Part shown: piece by piece, positions 1-7,758 of the stretch | Numbering within the stretch: the stretch's first letter is position 1 | Layout of the letters: every line of letters begins with the position of its first letter | Assembly (NCBI RefSeq): GCF_001713475.1 | Contig: NZ_CP016499.1 | Location: 1 to 64,000 of the forward strand | Length of the DNA stretch: 64,000 nt | Direction of reading: 5' to 3' | Source: Agrobacterium sp. RAC06 | GTDB taxonomy: Bacteria > Pseudomonadota > Alphaproteobacteria > Rhizobiales > Rhizobiaceae | The notes under the pieces: generated by a model | The model's database searches: none | The model's input: the letters and a program-made list of their open reading frames with translations, nothing else | Told to the model about the DNA's origin: nothing | Position numbers and translations under genes: made by a program

Positions 1-612
1 GATTGCACCGGCCGCGATAAAAACTTCGATCGCGCGGTAGCTCTGGGAAATGAGCCCCTGGGCGATGCCGGTCACCTCCATCAGCGTGATGATCGAGGCA
101 AGCGACGTGCCTTTCACCATCAGGATGATTTCATTGCCATAGGCCGGTATCGCCTGACGCAGCGCGATCGGCAGGATCACGAGACGCAGGGTCAGAAGGC
201 GAGACATGCCGAGCGCCTGGGCTGCTTCGCCGAGGCCACGCGGGACGTTCTTGATGGCGCCGCGCAGGATCTCGCTGCCATAGGCGGCCGTGTTCAGCGT
301 CAGTGCGATGATCGCACACCAATAGGGTTCGCGAAACAACCCCCACAGCCCGATCGCCTGCAGCGAGGGGCGGAACTGACCGAGCCCGTAATAGATCAAG
401 AAGATCTGGACGAGCAGGGGTGTGCCGCGAAAGACGGCGACGAAGGTTCTGATGGGCCAGACGACGAACCGGTGTTCGCCTTGCTGGGCGAGTGCCAGTA
501 GAAGCGCCAGGACGAAGCCGAGCAGGATCGAGGTGCCGGCCAATTGAAGTGTCAAAGGCACGCCCGATAGAAGCTTCGGTATGATTTCGAGGAAGAAGCC
601 GATGTCGATCAT
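1..612 (-). CDS. Polar amino acid ABC transporter permease, HisM-like (partial)
   Basis: Inner-membrane permease of a polar amino acid importer. The 204 visible codons begin MIDIGFFLEIIPKLL and run off the window edge, so the C-terminus is missing. Hydrophobic segments and the cytoplasmic loop of the HisMQ family are visible (GSEILRGAIKNVPRGLGEAAQALGMS, split here as GSEILRGAIKNVPRG and EAAQALGMS), the loop that contacts the ATPase. The start codon overlaps the stop of the next permease by 4 bases (ATGA), so the two are translationally coupled and probably form a heterodimer. The matching ATPase is presumably just outside the window. Substrate is not readable from the permease; histidine, lysine, arginine or ornithine is a guess from the binding protein. 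Confidence 0.9.
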   Translation of the reverse strand, partial: MIDIGFFLEIIPKLLSGVPLTLQLAGTSILLGFVLALLLALAQQGEHRFVVWPIRTFVAVFRGTPLLVQIFLIYYGLGQFRPSLQAIGLWGLFREPYWCAIIALTLNTAAYGSEILRGAIKNVPRGLGEAAQALGMSRLLTLRLVILPIALRQAIPAYGNEIILMVKGTSLASIITLMEVTGIAQGLISQSYRAIEVFIAAGAI

Positions 613-1322
613 CGATGCATGATCCCCCGGGATGTGCGTGTCTCGGCGGCGCGGAAGACCTGGCCGGTGATGCCGGCGATGGCGAAGTAGAGACCGGCAG
701 CGGCGAGATAGAACAGGAAGGGTTCACGCGTCGAGCCGGCACCGATCTGTGCCTGACGCATGAGTTCGACGAGACCGATGACGGAGATCAGGGCGGAATC
801 CTTGAGCACCAGTTGCCAGACATTGCTGAGGCCCGGGATCGCGTGGCGCAACAGTTGTGGGATGATGACGAGGCGAAGCATCTGCAGGCGCGACAGGGCC
901 AAGGCTTTCGCCGCGTCGAACTGTCCGCGTTCGACCGCGAGATAGGCGCCGCGATAGACCTCGGCCTGGTAGGCGCCGGAGATGATGCCGATCGCGATGA
1001 CACCTGTTGCAAGCGAGGGCAGACCGACGAAGCCTTCGGAACCGAAGCTCTCGGCGATCGCGGTGAGGGCAACGCTGCCGCCATAGTAGAAGAGGTAGAT
1101 CGTCAGCAGATCCGGAATGCCACGAAAGACGGTGCCATAGGCTGCGGCAAGGGATCTCGGGATACGTTTCGCCGATAGAGCGCCGCTGGCGCCAAGCGCG
1201 CCAAAGACGGCTCCAAGCAGAAAGCCCAGCACCGACAGCAGCAGGGTCATGGCGGCTGCGCCGAGAAGTGCCGCACCCCAGCCACCTTCGGCGAAACCGA
1301 GCAGATGCAGTTTTTCAAGCAT
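609..1322 (-). CDS. Polar amino acid ABC transporter permease, HisQ-like
   Basis: 237-residue inner-membrane permease, normal length for the HisQ/GlnP family. It carries about five hydrophobic segments and the ATPase-contact loop (AEVYRGAYLAVERGQFDAAK, about residues 120-140). Its stop overlaps the start of the HisM-like partner by 4 bases. The ATG is preceded by AAAGGGG at suitable spacing. It lies 72 bases downstream of the binding protein gene, separated from it by a hairpin, the usual binding protein, permease, permease order. It should act with the partner permease and an ATPase outside the window. Confidence 0.92.
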   Translation of the reverse strand: MLEKLHLLGFAEGGWGAALLGAAAMTLLLSVLGFLLGAVFGALGASGALSAKRIPRSLAAAYGTVFRGIPDLLTIYLFYYGGSVALTAIAESFGSEGFVGLPSLATGVIAIGIISGAYQAEVYRGAYLAVERGQFDAAKALALSRLQMLRLVIIPQLLRHAIPGLSNVWQLVLKDSALISVIGLVELMRQAQIGAGSTREPFLFYLAAAGLYFAIAGITGQVFRAAETRTSRGIMHR

Positions 1323-1347
1323 GCGGGCGAACCCCTTTATGTCACTC

Positions 1348-1380
1348 CTGCGGCCGGAATTGCGAGAACTCCGGCTGCAG
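1348..1380 (-). other. Intercistronic hairpin after binding protein gene
   Basis: Two 13-base arms (1348-1360 and 1368-1380) pair with one G-T wobble and one mismatch around a 7-base loop. There is no U-run, so it reads as an mRNA-stabilising or partial-attenuation hairpin between the highly needed binding protein and its permeases rather than a full terminator. Confidence 0.45.
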
Positions 1381-1394
1381 TCGGTCCGCCTTGG

Positions 1395-2246
1395 TTACTT
1401 GACCGGGGTGACGTCGGTGCCGACCCATTTCTCGGAGATGCGCTTGATCGTCCCATCCGCGATGGCGGAGTCGATCGCCGCATTCAGCATGTCCTTCAAC
1501 TTGGTGTCTTCCTTGCGCAAACCAGCGCCGGTGCCGAGGCCGAAAACGCCGCCGACGAAGCCCGGGCCAGCGATCGTGTAGTCGCCAAATTCCGGCTTGG
1601 CGAGCGTGGCGGCCAGCGCCGTCTGCTGGGCAAAGAGCGCGTCGATGCGGCCCGCAGAAAGGTCAAGATCGTGCTGTTCGGTGGTCTTGTATTCGCGGAT
1701 CTCGACGATGTCGCCGAAGTACTTCTTGACGAAGTCGAGGTTGGTGGTGGCAGCCTGCACACCGACGATCTTGCCCTGAAGCAGCGGCTTCAGCGTGTCG
1801 ATGGCCGCGATCGCTGCGGCTTCATCCTCCAGCTTGAACTTTTCGGTGGAGACGCCGAGCTTGCCGAGGTCGCTGTCCCTGGCGACCGCAAAGCCTGAGG
1901 GATCGACGGCGTAAGGCTGGGTGAAGTCGATGGTTTCCAGGCGCTTTGGCGTGATGAACATGCTCGCCATGATGACATCGAACTTGCCAACGGTGAGCGA
2001 GGGAATGAGGCCGTCCCAATCCTGCGCGACGATCTCGCAGGTGATCTTCATGCGGGCGCAAAGATCGTTTGCCAACTCGACTTCGAGGCCGTCGAGCTTA
2101 CCGTCCGCCGTTGTGAAGCTCCACGGCGCGTAGGCGCCTTCGGTCGCGATCTTGATGGATTTCGGCGCATCCTGTGCCAGAGCCGCCTGGCCGAATGCAA
2201 GTGTGGTGAAGACAGCCGTAAGCGCTGCCATGCGATGGATCGTCAT
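1395..2246 (-). CDS. Periplasmic polar amino acid binding protein (ABC transporter)
   Basis: 283 residues from the ATG at 2246; the frame extends upstream to 2324, but MTIHRMAALTAVFTTLAFGQAALAQ at 2246 gives a proper signal peptide (cleavage near AQA/LAQ). The mature protein has the SBP_bac_3 fold landmarks of lysine/arginine/ornithine and histidine binding proteins: APWSFTTADGKLDGLEVEL near the N-terminus, then DVIMASMFITPKR and DFTQPY. It captures the ligand in the periplasm and delivers it to the two permeases downstream. The neighbouring GntR/FCD regulator may control it. Exact ligand unknown. Confidence 0.9.
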   Translation of the reverse strand: MTIHRMAALTAVFTTLAFGQAALAQDAPKSIKIATEGAYAPWSFTTADGKLDGLEVELANDLCARMKITCEIVAQDWDGLIPSLTVGKFDVIMASMFITPKRLETIDFTQPYAVDPSGFAVARDSDLGKLGVSTEKFKLEDEAAAIAAIDTLKPLLQGKIVGVQAATTNLDFVKKYFGDIVEIREYKTTEQHDLDLSAGRIDALFAQQTALAATLAKPEFGDYTIAGPGFVGGVFGLGTGAGLRKEDTKLKDMLNAAIDSAIADGTIKRISEKWVGTDVTPVK

Positions 2247-2339
2247 GACTTTTCCTCTTCGTTGTTGTGCCGTGGATAACGGCGGTTCCCCATCCGTGCC
2301 GGATGTTCCCCCGGCTACGGACATATCTTCAGGCTGGGC

Positions 2340-3014
2340 TCAGGGCCGCCCGGGACTGGCGTAATCGGCAAGCATGGATGCCGTTTCTATGATGTGGTCC
2401 TGCATGACCGCTTCGGCATGGCGGGCATCGCCTGACTGGAAGGCGTCGATCAGCTTCTGATGCTCCTCACGGGCCGAGAGAGGCTTGTCGACATAGTCGA
2501 ACCAGATGCGCATGTAGGGCTCGATCGCCACATGCAGCGCGGTGATCTGGCGGATCAGCTTCGGGCGACCACTCAGGTTGTAGATGAGCGCGTGGAATTC
2601 CTGATGGCGCAGGACCCAGTCGCTGCTGCCCGACTGTCCGGCGCGTTCCATGCGCTCCAGCAGCCGATCCAGTTCCTCGAATGTCTCCGAATTCATGCGC
2701 GGTGTCGCGAGACGAACGGCAAGGCCTTCAAGCACGGAGCGAATTTCGAAGGTTTCATGGATTTCGTCGAGCGTCAGGCCAGCGACGACACAGCCGCGAT
2801 TGGGGCGCAGCGTCACCAAACCATCGGCCGCGAGCCGCCGGAAGGCTTCGCGAACCGGCATGCGGCTCATGCCGATCTCGGTTGCGATCTCTTCCGGGAT
2901 CAACCGCTCGCCCGGCTTGTAGCGACCGATCCGCAAGGCGCGCTGCAGGTGGAGATAGGCCTCCTGCTCGGCCGTCGAGGCAAGATGCGCCGTGGCGGTG
3001 GTCGAAATCGGCAT
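2340..3014 (-). CDS. GntR/FCD-family transcriptional regulator
   Basis: 224 residues from the ATG at 3014 (MPISTTATAHLAS). The frame continues to a TTG at 3050, which is a less likely start. The N-terminal winged helix-turn-helix (about residues 20-85) contains LIPEEIATEIGMSRMPVREAF, the typical GntR recognition segment; the C-terminal all-helical FCD ligand-binding domain carries metal-site histidines (HQEFHALI, DHIIETA). It lies 93 bases upstream of the binding protein gene in the same orientation, so it may sit at the head of the amino acid importer operon or regulate it. Effector unknown. Confidence 0.88.
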   Translation of the reverse strand: MPISTTATAHLASTAEQEAYLHLQRALRIGRYKPGERLIPEEIATEIGMSRMPVREAFRRLAADGLVTLRPNRGCVVAGLTLDEIHETFEIRSVLEGLAVRLATPRMNSETFEELDRLLERMERAGQSGSSDWVLRHQEFHALIYNLSGRPKLIRQITALHVAIEPYMRIWFDYVDKPLSAREEHQKLIDAFQSGDARHAEAVMQDHIIETASMLADYASPGRP

Positions 3015-3103
3015 GTTTGGCTCACTGGATTTTTGTATCCACTCATCCAAACATCGTGATTGAGAGTCGTCAAGCGCTTTTTGATCAAAAGCTGACGAGG
3101 GGC

Positions 3104-3964
3104 TTAGCGGGCGGGGTGAAGGCCGTTTGCCACCCTTTCCCGGACGAGGCGGGTGAAGGCCGCGATCGTGTTGCGATCTGCGGCGGGAGATGCCACGAGG
3201 ATGAATTCGACATCCTCGATCGTCGGCAGGGCGGAAGGAGGCAGTTCCCGCAGCCCTGATGGAGCGAGGTTGCGCGGCTGGACAAGGACGCCCATTCCGG
3301 CTCGCGCTGCAGCGGTTAGGCCGCTCAGGCTCTGGCAGGAACAGACGATCCGCCAGGGTTGCCCGGCGCGTTCCAGCGCCTCCATCAGGAGTGTTCTGGT
3401 GAGGCTCGGTGGTGGAAAGACGATCAGCGGCAGGATGGGTTTCGCCAGAACCGCGTCTGGATCTGCGGCGAGCCAGACGAGCGGTTCGCGCAGGATCGCC
3501 TCGCCCCGGCGATTGCCCAGGCGACGCTTGGCAAAGACTAGATCAAGGTCGCCCTTGTCCTGCATGTCGGCGAGATCCTTGGACAGCGCCACCGTCAGAT
3601 GGAGCTCGACGGCAGGATAATCGGCGATGAAGTCCTGCAGGAGTGCCGGAAGCTGGCCGGAGACCAGATCTTCGGAGATGCCGAGCCGCAACCGACCGCG
3701 AGGCTGGGCAGCCTCGAAGAGGGACGCCGTCTGCCGTTCCAGCGATAGAAGTTGACGGGCATGCGGAAGAAGGGCTTCGCCGTCGGCCGTCAGGCGCACG
3801 CCGTGGGTGTCGCGGTCAAGCAGGCGCCGGCCGAGTACCTCTTCGAGGCGCTGCAGGTGCTGGCTGACGGTCGATTGTCGCAAACCGAGTTTCTGGCTGG
3901 CAAGGGTGAAGCTGCCAAGCTGGGCGATGGACACGAAACTGCGCAAGTGAACGAGATCGAGCAT
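3104..3964 (-). CDS. LysR-family transcriptional regulator
   Basis: 286 residues from the ATG at 3964, preceded by GGAAAA at about 9 bases; the frame extends to 3997 but that start has no support. The N-terminal helix-turn-helix is clear (LVHLRSFVSIAQLGSFTLAS, then QSTVSQHLQRLEEVLGRRLL), followed by a LysR substrate-binding domain. It is divergent from the carrier gene at 4048, with an inverted repeat of T-N11-A type in between, so it most likely controls that carrier and itself. Inducer unknown. Confidence 0.9.
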   Translation of the reverse strand: MLDLVHLRSFVSIAQLGSFTLASQKLGLRQSTVSQHLQRLEEVLGRRLLDRDTHGVRLTADGEALLPHARQLLSLERQTASLFEAAQPRGRLRLGISEDLVSGQLPALLQDFIADYPAVELHLTVALSKDLADMQDKGDLDLVFAKRRLGNRRGEAILREPLVWLAADPDAVLAKPILPLIVFPPPSLTRTLLMEALERAGQPWRIVCSCQSLSGLTAAARAGMGVLVQPRNLAPSGLRELPPSALPTIEDVEFILVASPAADRNTIAAFTRLVRERVANGLHPAR

Positions 3965-3995
3965 ATCACGTTTTCCGATGACTGTTATTTCTTGC

Positions 3996-4010
3996 ATCGG
4001 ATTTAACGAT
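3996..4010. promoter_or_regulatory. Candidate LysR box (T-N11-A)
   Basis: ATCGGATTTAACGAT in the 83-base divergent space between the LysR gene and the carrier gene. The arms ATCG/CGAT frame a T-N11-A core, the shape LysR proteins recognise. Placement supports control of the 4048 gene by the neighbouring regulator. Confidence 0.4.
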
Positions 4011-4047
4011 AACTAGTCTCAAGACTCTGTCCAGCTGGATCCCTCAG

Positions 4048-5046
4048 ATGAAACGCTTTTTTCCCGATACCTTTACCCTGCTGCTTATCGCCATGGTCGT
4101 GCTTGCGACGTTATTGCCGATTTCCGGCAAGCCTGCGGAATGGTTTGGGCTAGCGACCAGTTTGGCGATTGCGCTGCTTTTCTTCCTGCATGGTGCACGC
4201 CTTTCGACCGATGTGGTCGTGGCGGGCTTCCTGCACTGGCGGCTCCAGAGCTTCATTCTTGCGGTCACCTTCGTGGTCTTTCCACTGCTCGGTCTGTTGA
4301 TGGGTTTGCTGTCGCCGTGGTTGATCCCGCCGGTGCTCTATCTTGGCCTTCTCTATGTCTGCGTTTTGCCATCGACAGTGCAATCCTCCATCGCCTTCAC
4401 ATCGATCGCCGGAGGCAATGTGCCGGCCGCGATCTGTGCTGCTTCTGCGTCAAACATTCTAGGCATGTTCCTGACGCCGGCGCTTGTTGCGGTACTCTTT
4501 TCAGCGGGAGGTCATGTCGGGGTGTCGCTGGACATGATCTGGAAGATCATGCTGCAACTGTTTCTACCCTTCGTCCTTGGCCAGTTGTTGCAGCCCTTCA
4601 TCGGCAACTGGATCCGGGCGCGCAAGTCCCTGCTTGCGCCCGTCGATCGCGGTTCGATCCTGATGGTCGTCTATCTCGCCTTCTCCAATGCCGTAATCGA
4701 GGGCATCTGGACTGAATTCTCCACCGCGGACCTGGCCTTGGTGATCGGTCTCGATGTCGCCCTGCTTGTCGCCGTGCTGTTGATTACGGCGTTCGGATCG
4801 AAGCTGTTCGGCTTCAGCCGGGAGGACCGGATCACCGCGATCTTCTGTGGATCGAAGAAGAGCCTGGCAAGTGGTGTGCCGATGGCCGGCGTCATCTTCG
4901 CCGGCCAGTCGGTTGGCGCAATCGTGCTGCCGCTGATGCTCTTTCACCAGATCCAGTTGATGCTCTGTGCGTGGCTGGCGCGGCGGTTCATCCTTGCCGC
5001 GCCGGAGCCGGTGCTCACGTCCTCTCAGCAGGCGCCCGGAAAATAG
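4048..5046 (+). CDS. Bile acid:sodium symporter-like transporter (SBF-like, YfeH type)
   Basis: 332-residue integral membrane protein with about ten hydrophobic segments spread along the whole length. It shows the features of the SBF-like family: an N-terminal FFPDTFTLLL start, ALLFFLHGARLS after TM2, the discontinuous helix region LPSTVQSSIAFTSIAGGN around residue 110-128, and a second one near CGSKKSLASGVPMA (about residue 270). This family uses the bile acid symporter fold with sodium-coupled uptake or export of organic anions; the natural substrate here cannot be told. It is a single-gene unit divergent from the LysR regulator, followed by a converging dehydrogenase operon. Confidence 0.85.
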   Translation: MKRFFPDTFTLLLIAMVVLATLLPISGKPAEWFGLATSLAIALLFFLHGARLSTDVVVAGFLHWRLQSFILAVTFVVFPLLGLLMGLLSPWLIPPVLYLGLLYVCVLPSTVQSSIAFTSIAGGNVPAAICAASASNILGMFLTPALVAVLFSAGGHVGVSLDMIWKIMLQLFLPFVLGQLLQPFIGNWIRARKSLLAPVDRGSILMVVYLAFSNAVIEGIWTEFSTADLALVIGLDVALLVAVLLITAFGSKLFGFSREDRITAIFCGSKKSLASGVPMAGVIFAGQSVGAIVLPLMLFHQIQLMLCAWLARRFILAAPEPVLTSSQQAPGK

Positions 5047-5104
5047 GTTCTGCAGCCGGTCCGGTCAGGCTTGCTTCGGCAAAGAGCCAGATAAAACCCG
5101 GCGA

Positions 5105-5872
5105 TCAGGTGTAGGTTGCTGCAAGACCGCCATCGATCGGCAGGTTCACCCCATTCACCCACCGGGCATCTTCCGAGCAGAGGAAGAGTACGGGCCCTGC
5201 GATTTCATCGGCCAGCGCCGGGCGTTTCATTCGGTGGGCGTCTGCCTGGACACGTTCCTGGCCAAGCATGGTCACGAAGTCGCCGAGGATCGGGGTGAAC
5301 ACGGGACCGGGGGCCACCGAATTCATCCTGATGTCGTGCTCCATGAACAGGGCCTGGCTGCGCTTCATCGTCCAGACGATCAGGGCCTCCTTGAAATACT
5401 GGTAGCAGGTTTCCTGAGCGACCGGGTTCGCTGCAAGCCAGGCTTGGCCTTCGGCGAAGCTCTTGGTGTCGGCGAGCACCTTATGCTGCTCGATGCGCTT
5501 TGGCCATTCTGCACCGAGGATCGAGGCGAAGTTGACGATGGAGGAACCTTTTGGCATGCGCTCGATCAAGGCTTCGGTCAGATGCCGAAGACCGAGATAG
5601 TTGACACGGGCGACGAGGTCCTTGTCTGCTGTGCCGGGAACGCCCGCAGCATTGACGAGCGCGTCGATGCGGGCGGGGAACTGGGCAAGCACTGCGTCGA
5701 TGGCGGCCGGATCGGCGAGATCGATCTTGATGAAGCCGTCGAGTGTCAGCATGGCGTCGTTGCGATCGACACCGATGACGGTTGCGCCGCGAAAGCGGGC
5801 GAGGCGGGCGACTTCACCGCCGATGCCCGAAGAGACGCCTGTGATGACAATTGTTTTTCCTGCAAGGGTCAT
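5105..5872 (-). CDS. Short-chain dehydrogenase/reductase, coniferyl-alcohol-dehydrogenase-like
   Basis: 255-residue NAD(P)-dependent SDR. It has the nucleotide-binding motif TGVSSGIGG at residues 11-19, an NAA motif (VNAAGV), the catalytic Ser in SIVNFASILG and the YxxxK pair in CYQYFKEAL. The C-terminal PIDGGLAATYT is typical of classical SDRs. Length and the region around the catalytic Tyr resemble coniferyl alcohol dehydrogenase (CalA) as far as I can recall. It follows the aldehyde dehydrogenase by 87 bases in the same direction, so together they would oxidise an aromatic or other alcohol to the acid. The pair should be transcribed from the sigma-54 promoter at 7580-7594. The assignment to coniferyl alcohol is inference. 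Confidence 0.85.
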   Translation of the reverse strand: MTLAGKTIVITGVSSGIGGEVARLARFRGATVIGVDRNDAMLTLDGFIKIDLADPAAIDAVLAQFPARIDALVNAAGVPGTADKDLVARVNYLGLRHLTEALIERMPKGSSIVNFASILGAEWPKRIEQHKVLADTKSFAEGQAWLAANPVAQETCYQYFKEALIVWTMKRSQALFMEHDIRMNSVAPGPVFTPILGDFVTMLGQERVQADAHRMKRPALADEIAGPVLFLCSEDARWVNGVNLPIDGGLAATYT

Positions 5873-5959
5873 GGTCTTGTTCCCTGGGTTTTGTGTGGAT
5901 GAAATCCGTCCGCCATCAAGGCGGACGGTGATCCGATGCTCGGTTGGGGAGCGAGGTGA

Positions 5960-7432
5960 TCAGAACGGATAGGGTGTCGCGGTCTTTTTCACCGAGACCC
6001 ACTGCCACTGGGTGAACTCTTCGATATCTGCCGGGCCGCCGACACGGGTGCCGTTCCCGGACTTTCCTCGACCGCCGAAGGGTGCGTAGGGGCCGCCATT
6101 GACCGTCTGGTCGTTGATGTGGAGCTGTCCGACATTCAACTCGTCGCCGACGGCCATGGCGCGTCCGAGATTGTTCGAGATCACGCCGGCCGCCAGCCCA
6201 TAGTCCGACCGGTTGGCGAGCTCTACCGCTTCCTCATCCGTCTTGAACGAGACGATGCAGGCGACAGGCCCGAAGATCTCTTCCTCAAAGGCCAGCATGC
6301 CCGGCTTGACGCCCGAGAGCACGGTTGCGGCATAGAAGCGACCGTCATGGGTGCCACCGGCGAGCAGCTTCGCCCCCTTAGCCACGGCATCGTCAACGAT
6401 CTTCTGGATCGCTTCGACCTGGCTGTCGGAGATGATCGGGCCGAGCGCCACCTGCTTGGTCGAGGGATCGCCGGCTGGCAGGTGTTGTGCCTTGCTGACA
6501 AGGCGCTCGGTGATAGCAGTCTCGATCTTTTCATCAACCAGGATCAGCCCGGTTGCCATGCAGATCTGGCCCTGGTGCAGGAAGGTGCCCCAGGCGGCAT
6601 TGGAGGCTGCCACATCAAGATCGGCGTCATCGAGAATGACGAGTGCATTCTTGCCGCCGAGTTCGAGCTGGACGCGCTTGAGGTGACGGCCGCAGATCTC
6701 ACCCACTTTGGAGCCACCACGTGCCGAGCCGGTGAAGGAGACCATGGCAATGTTCGGATCGCTGCAGAGGGCTTCACCGGCATCCGCGCCACCCGGCACG
6801 ACATGCAGGACGCCCTTGGGAAGGCCAGCCTCTTCGAAGATGCGGGCGATGATGATGCCGCCGGAGATCGGCGTTCGCGGATCCGGCTTGTGCACCACAG
6901 TATTTCCAAGCGCGATTGCAGCCGCGATCGAGCGTACGGACAGAACGAGCGGGAAATTGAACGGAGAGATGACGCCGACCACGCCATGCGGCACGCGCCG
7001 GGCATAGTTGGTCCGATCATCCATGCCAGGCAAAAACATGCCGGACGGCTGGGTTGCCAGCGATGCGGCATGGCGGATGAAGAGTGCGCCGTGTTCGATC
7101 TCGATCATCGCTTTCGGATGGATGGAGCCGGATTCCTGCATGATCCAGGCCGCCAGTTCCTGACCGTTTTGCTCCAAAAGGTCTGCGGCACGAGTGAGGA
7201 TCGCCGCACGCTCAGCCGGCAAGGTCTTGGCCCATGCTTTCTGTGCGGCTTTGGCCTGTTTTGCCGCGCGGGCGACATCGGCCGGGCCGCAGAGGCCGAC
7301 GGCTGCCAGGACATTGCCATTGGCGGGATCGGTCACATTGAGCGTTCCTGCCATGGTCTCCTGCCACTCGGAGATATAGGCCAGCCCGCCCCAGCGAGCG
7401 GTGTCCAGAAAATTGGGCGCGTGCATGTTCAT
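5960..7432 (-). CDS. Aldehyde dehydrogenase, benzaldehyde/vanillin-dehydrogenase-like
   Basis: 490-residue NAD(P)-dependent aldehyde dehydrogenase. Visible landmarks are SPFNFPLVLSVRS and HKPDPRTP (cofactor site), FTGSARGG, the catalytic Glu in LELGGKNALVIL (about residue 255) and the catalytic Cys in HQGQICMATG (about residue 290). PFNFPL and QICMATG resemble the benzaldehyde/vanillin dehydrogenase branch. It is first in the transcript from the sigma-54 promoter about 150 bases upstream and is followed by the SDR. Divergent to it is a XylR-type aromatic-sensing activator, which supports an aromatic aldehyde substrate. The 5' untranslated region would be about 137 nt. Confidence 0.9.
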   Translation of the reverse strand: MNMHAPNFLDTARWGGLAYISEWQETMAGTLNVTDPANGNVLAAVGLCGPADVARAAKQAKAAQKAWAKTLPAERAAILTRAADLLEQNGQELAAWIMQESGSIHPKAMIEIEHGALFIRHAASLATQPSGMFLPGMDDRTNYARRVPHGVVGVISPFNFPLVLSVRSIAAAIALGNTVVHKPDPRTPISGGIIIARIFEEAGLPKGVLHVVPGGADAGEALCSDPNIAMVSFTGSARGGSKVGEICGRHLKRVQLELGGKNALVILDDADLDVAASNAAWGTFLHQGQICMATGLILVDEKIETAITERLVSKAQHLPAGDPSTKQVALGPIISDSQVEAIQKIVDDAVAKGAKLLAGGTHDGRFYAATVLSGVKPGMLAFEEEIFGPVACIVSFKTDEEAVELANRSDYGLAAGVISNNLGRAMAVGDELNVGQLHINDQTVNGGPYAPFGGRGKSGNGTRVGGPADIEEFTQWQWVSVKKTATPYPF

Positions 7433-7579
7433 TGCTTCAGGGCCTCCAGTTCCCTTGGTTGGGGAGGTCCGCGCACAGCTTCGCCGTCATGAGGTCGGCC
7501 CGTGTTGAACCGCTCATCCCATCTCAGCTGATCGATGCGTCCTCCGTGCCACCTCCTCAAGTGGCTCGAACAAATCATC

Positions 7580-7594
7580 GCAAGGGATGTGCCA
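7580..7594 (-). promoter_or_regulatory. Sigma-54 (-24/-12) promoter for the aldehyde dehydrogenase operon
   Basis: Read on the minus strand the site is TGGCAC-ATCCC-TTGC, an almost perfect match to the sigma-54 consensus with correct GG-to-GC spacing. It lies upstream of the start at 7432, points at it, and is next to a gene for a sigma-54 activator. Expected transcription start is about 7569. Confidence 0.8.
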
Positions 7595-7704
7595 GTTGCT
7601 GCCTTGGCAGTTGCATGTCACTTCTGGGCTTCGAAAAATCTCGAAACTACAATGGAATAGCTGGCATTCATTCGAAACTGCTTCCAGCGTCGACTTGGAT
7701 TGCA

Positions 7705-7726
7705 GATTTCATCAAATGGTGAAATC
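7705..7726. promoter_or_regulatory. Upstream activator sequence for the XylR-like regulator (candidate)
   Basis: A 22-bp near-palindrome with 9 of 11 symmetric pairs (outer arms GATTTCA/TGAAATC). It lies about 135-157 bp upstream of the predicted start of the sigma-54 transcript, the distance at which XylR/DmpR-type proteins bind and loop. It is also just 32 bp ahead of the regulator's own start, so it could mediate autorepression. A weaker TTCGA-N6-TCGAA repeat lies at 7630-7645. Confidence 0.55.
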
Positions 7727-7758
7727 ATGGAAAAAACCTGAAAACGCATGAAGCCGAT

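Noticed and set aside
6119..7492. Plus-strand open frame of 457 codons opposite the aldehyde dehydrogenase
   Set aside because: Antisense shadow of a well-supported enzyme gene; product lacks any recognisable domain.
7604..7621. TGGCAGTTGCATG as a sigma-54 promoter for the XylR-type gene
   Set aside because: There is a GG element but the position 12 bases on is TC, not GC, so the -12 element is missing.
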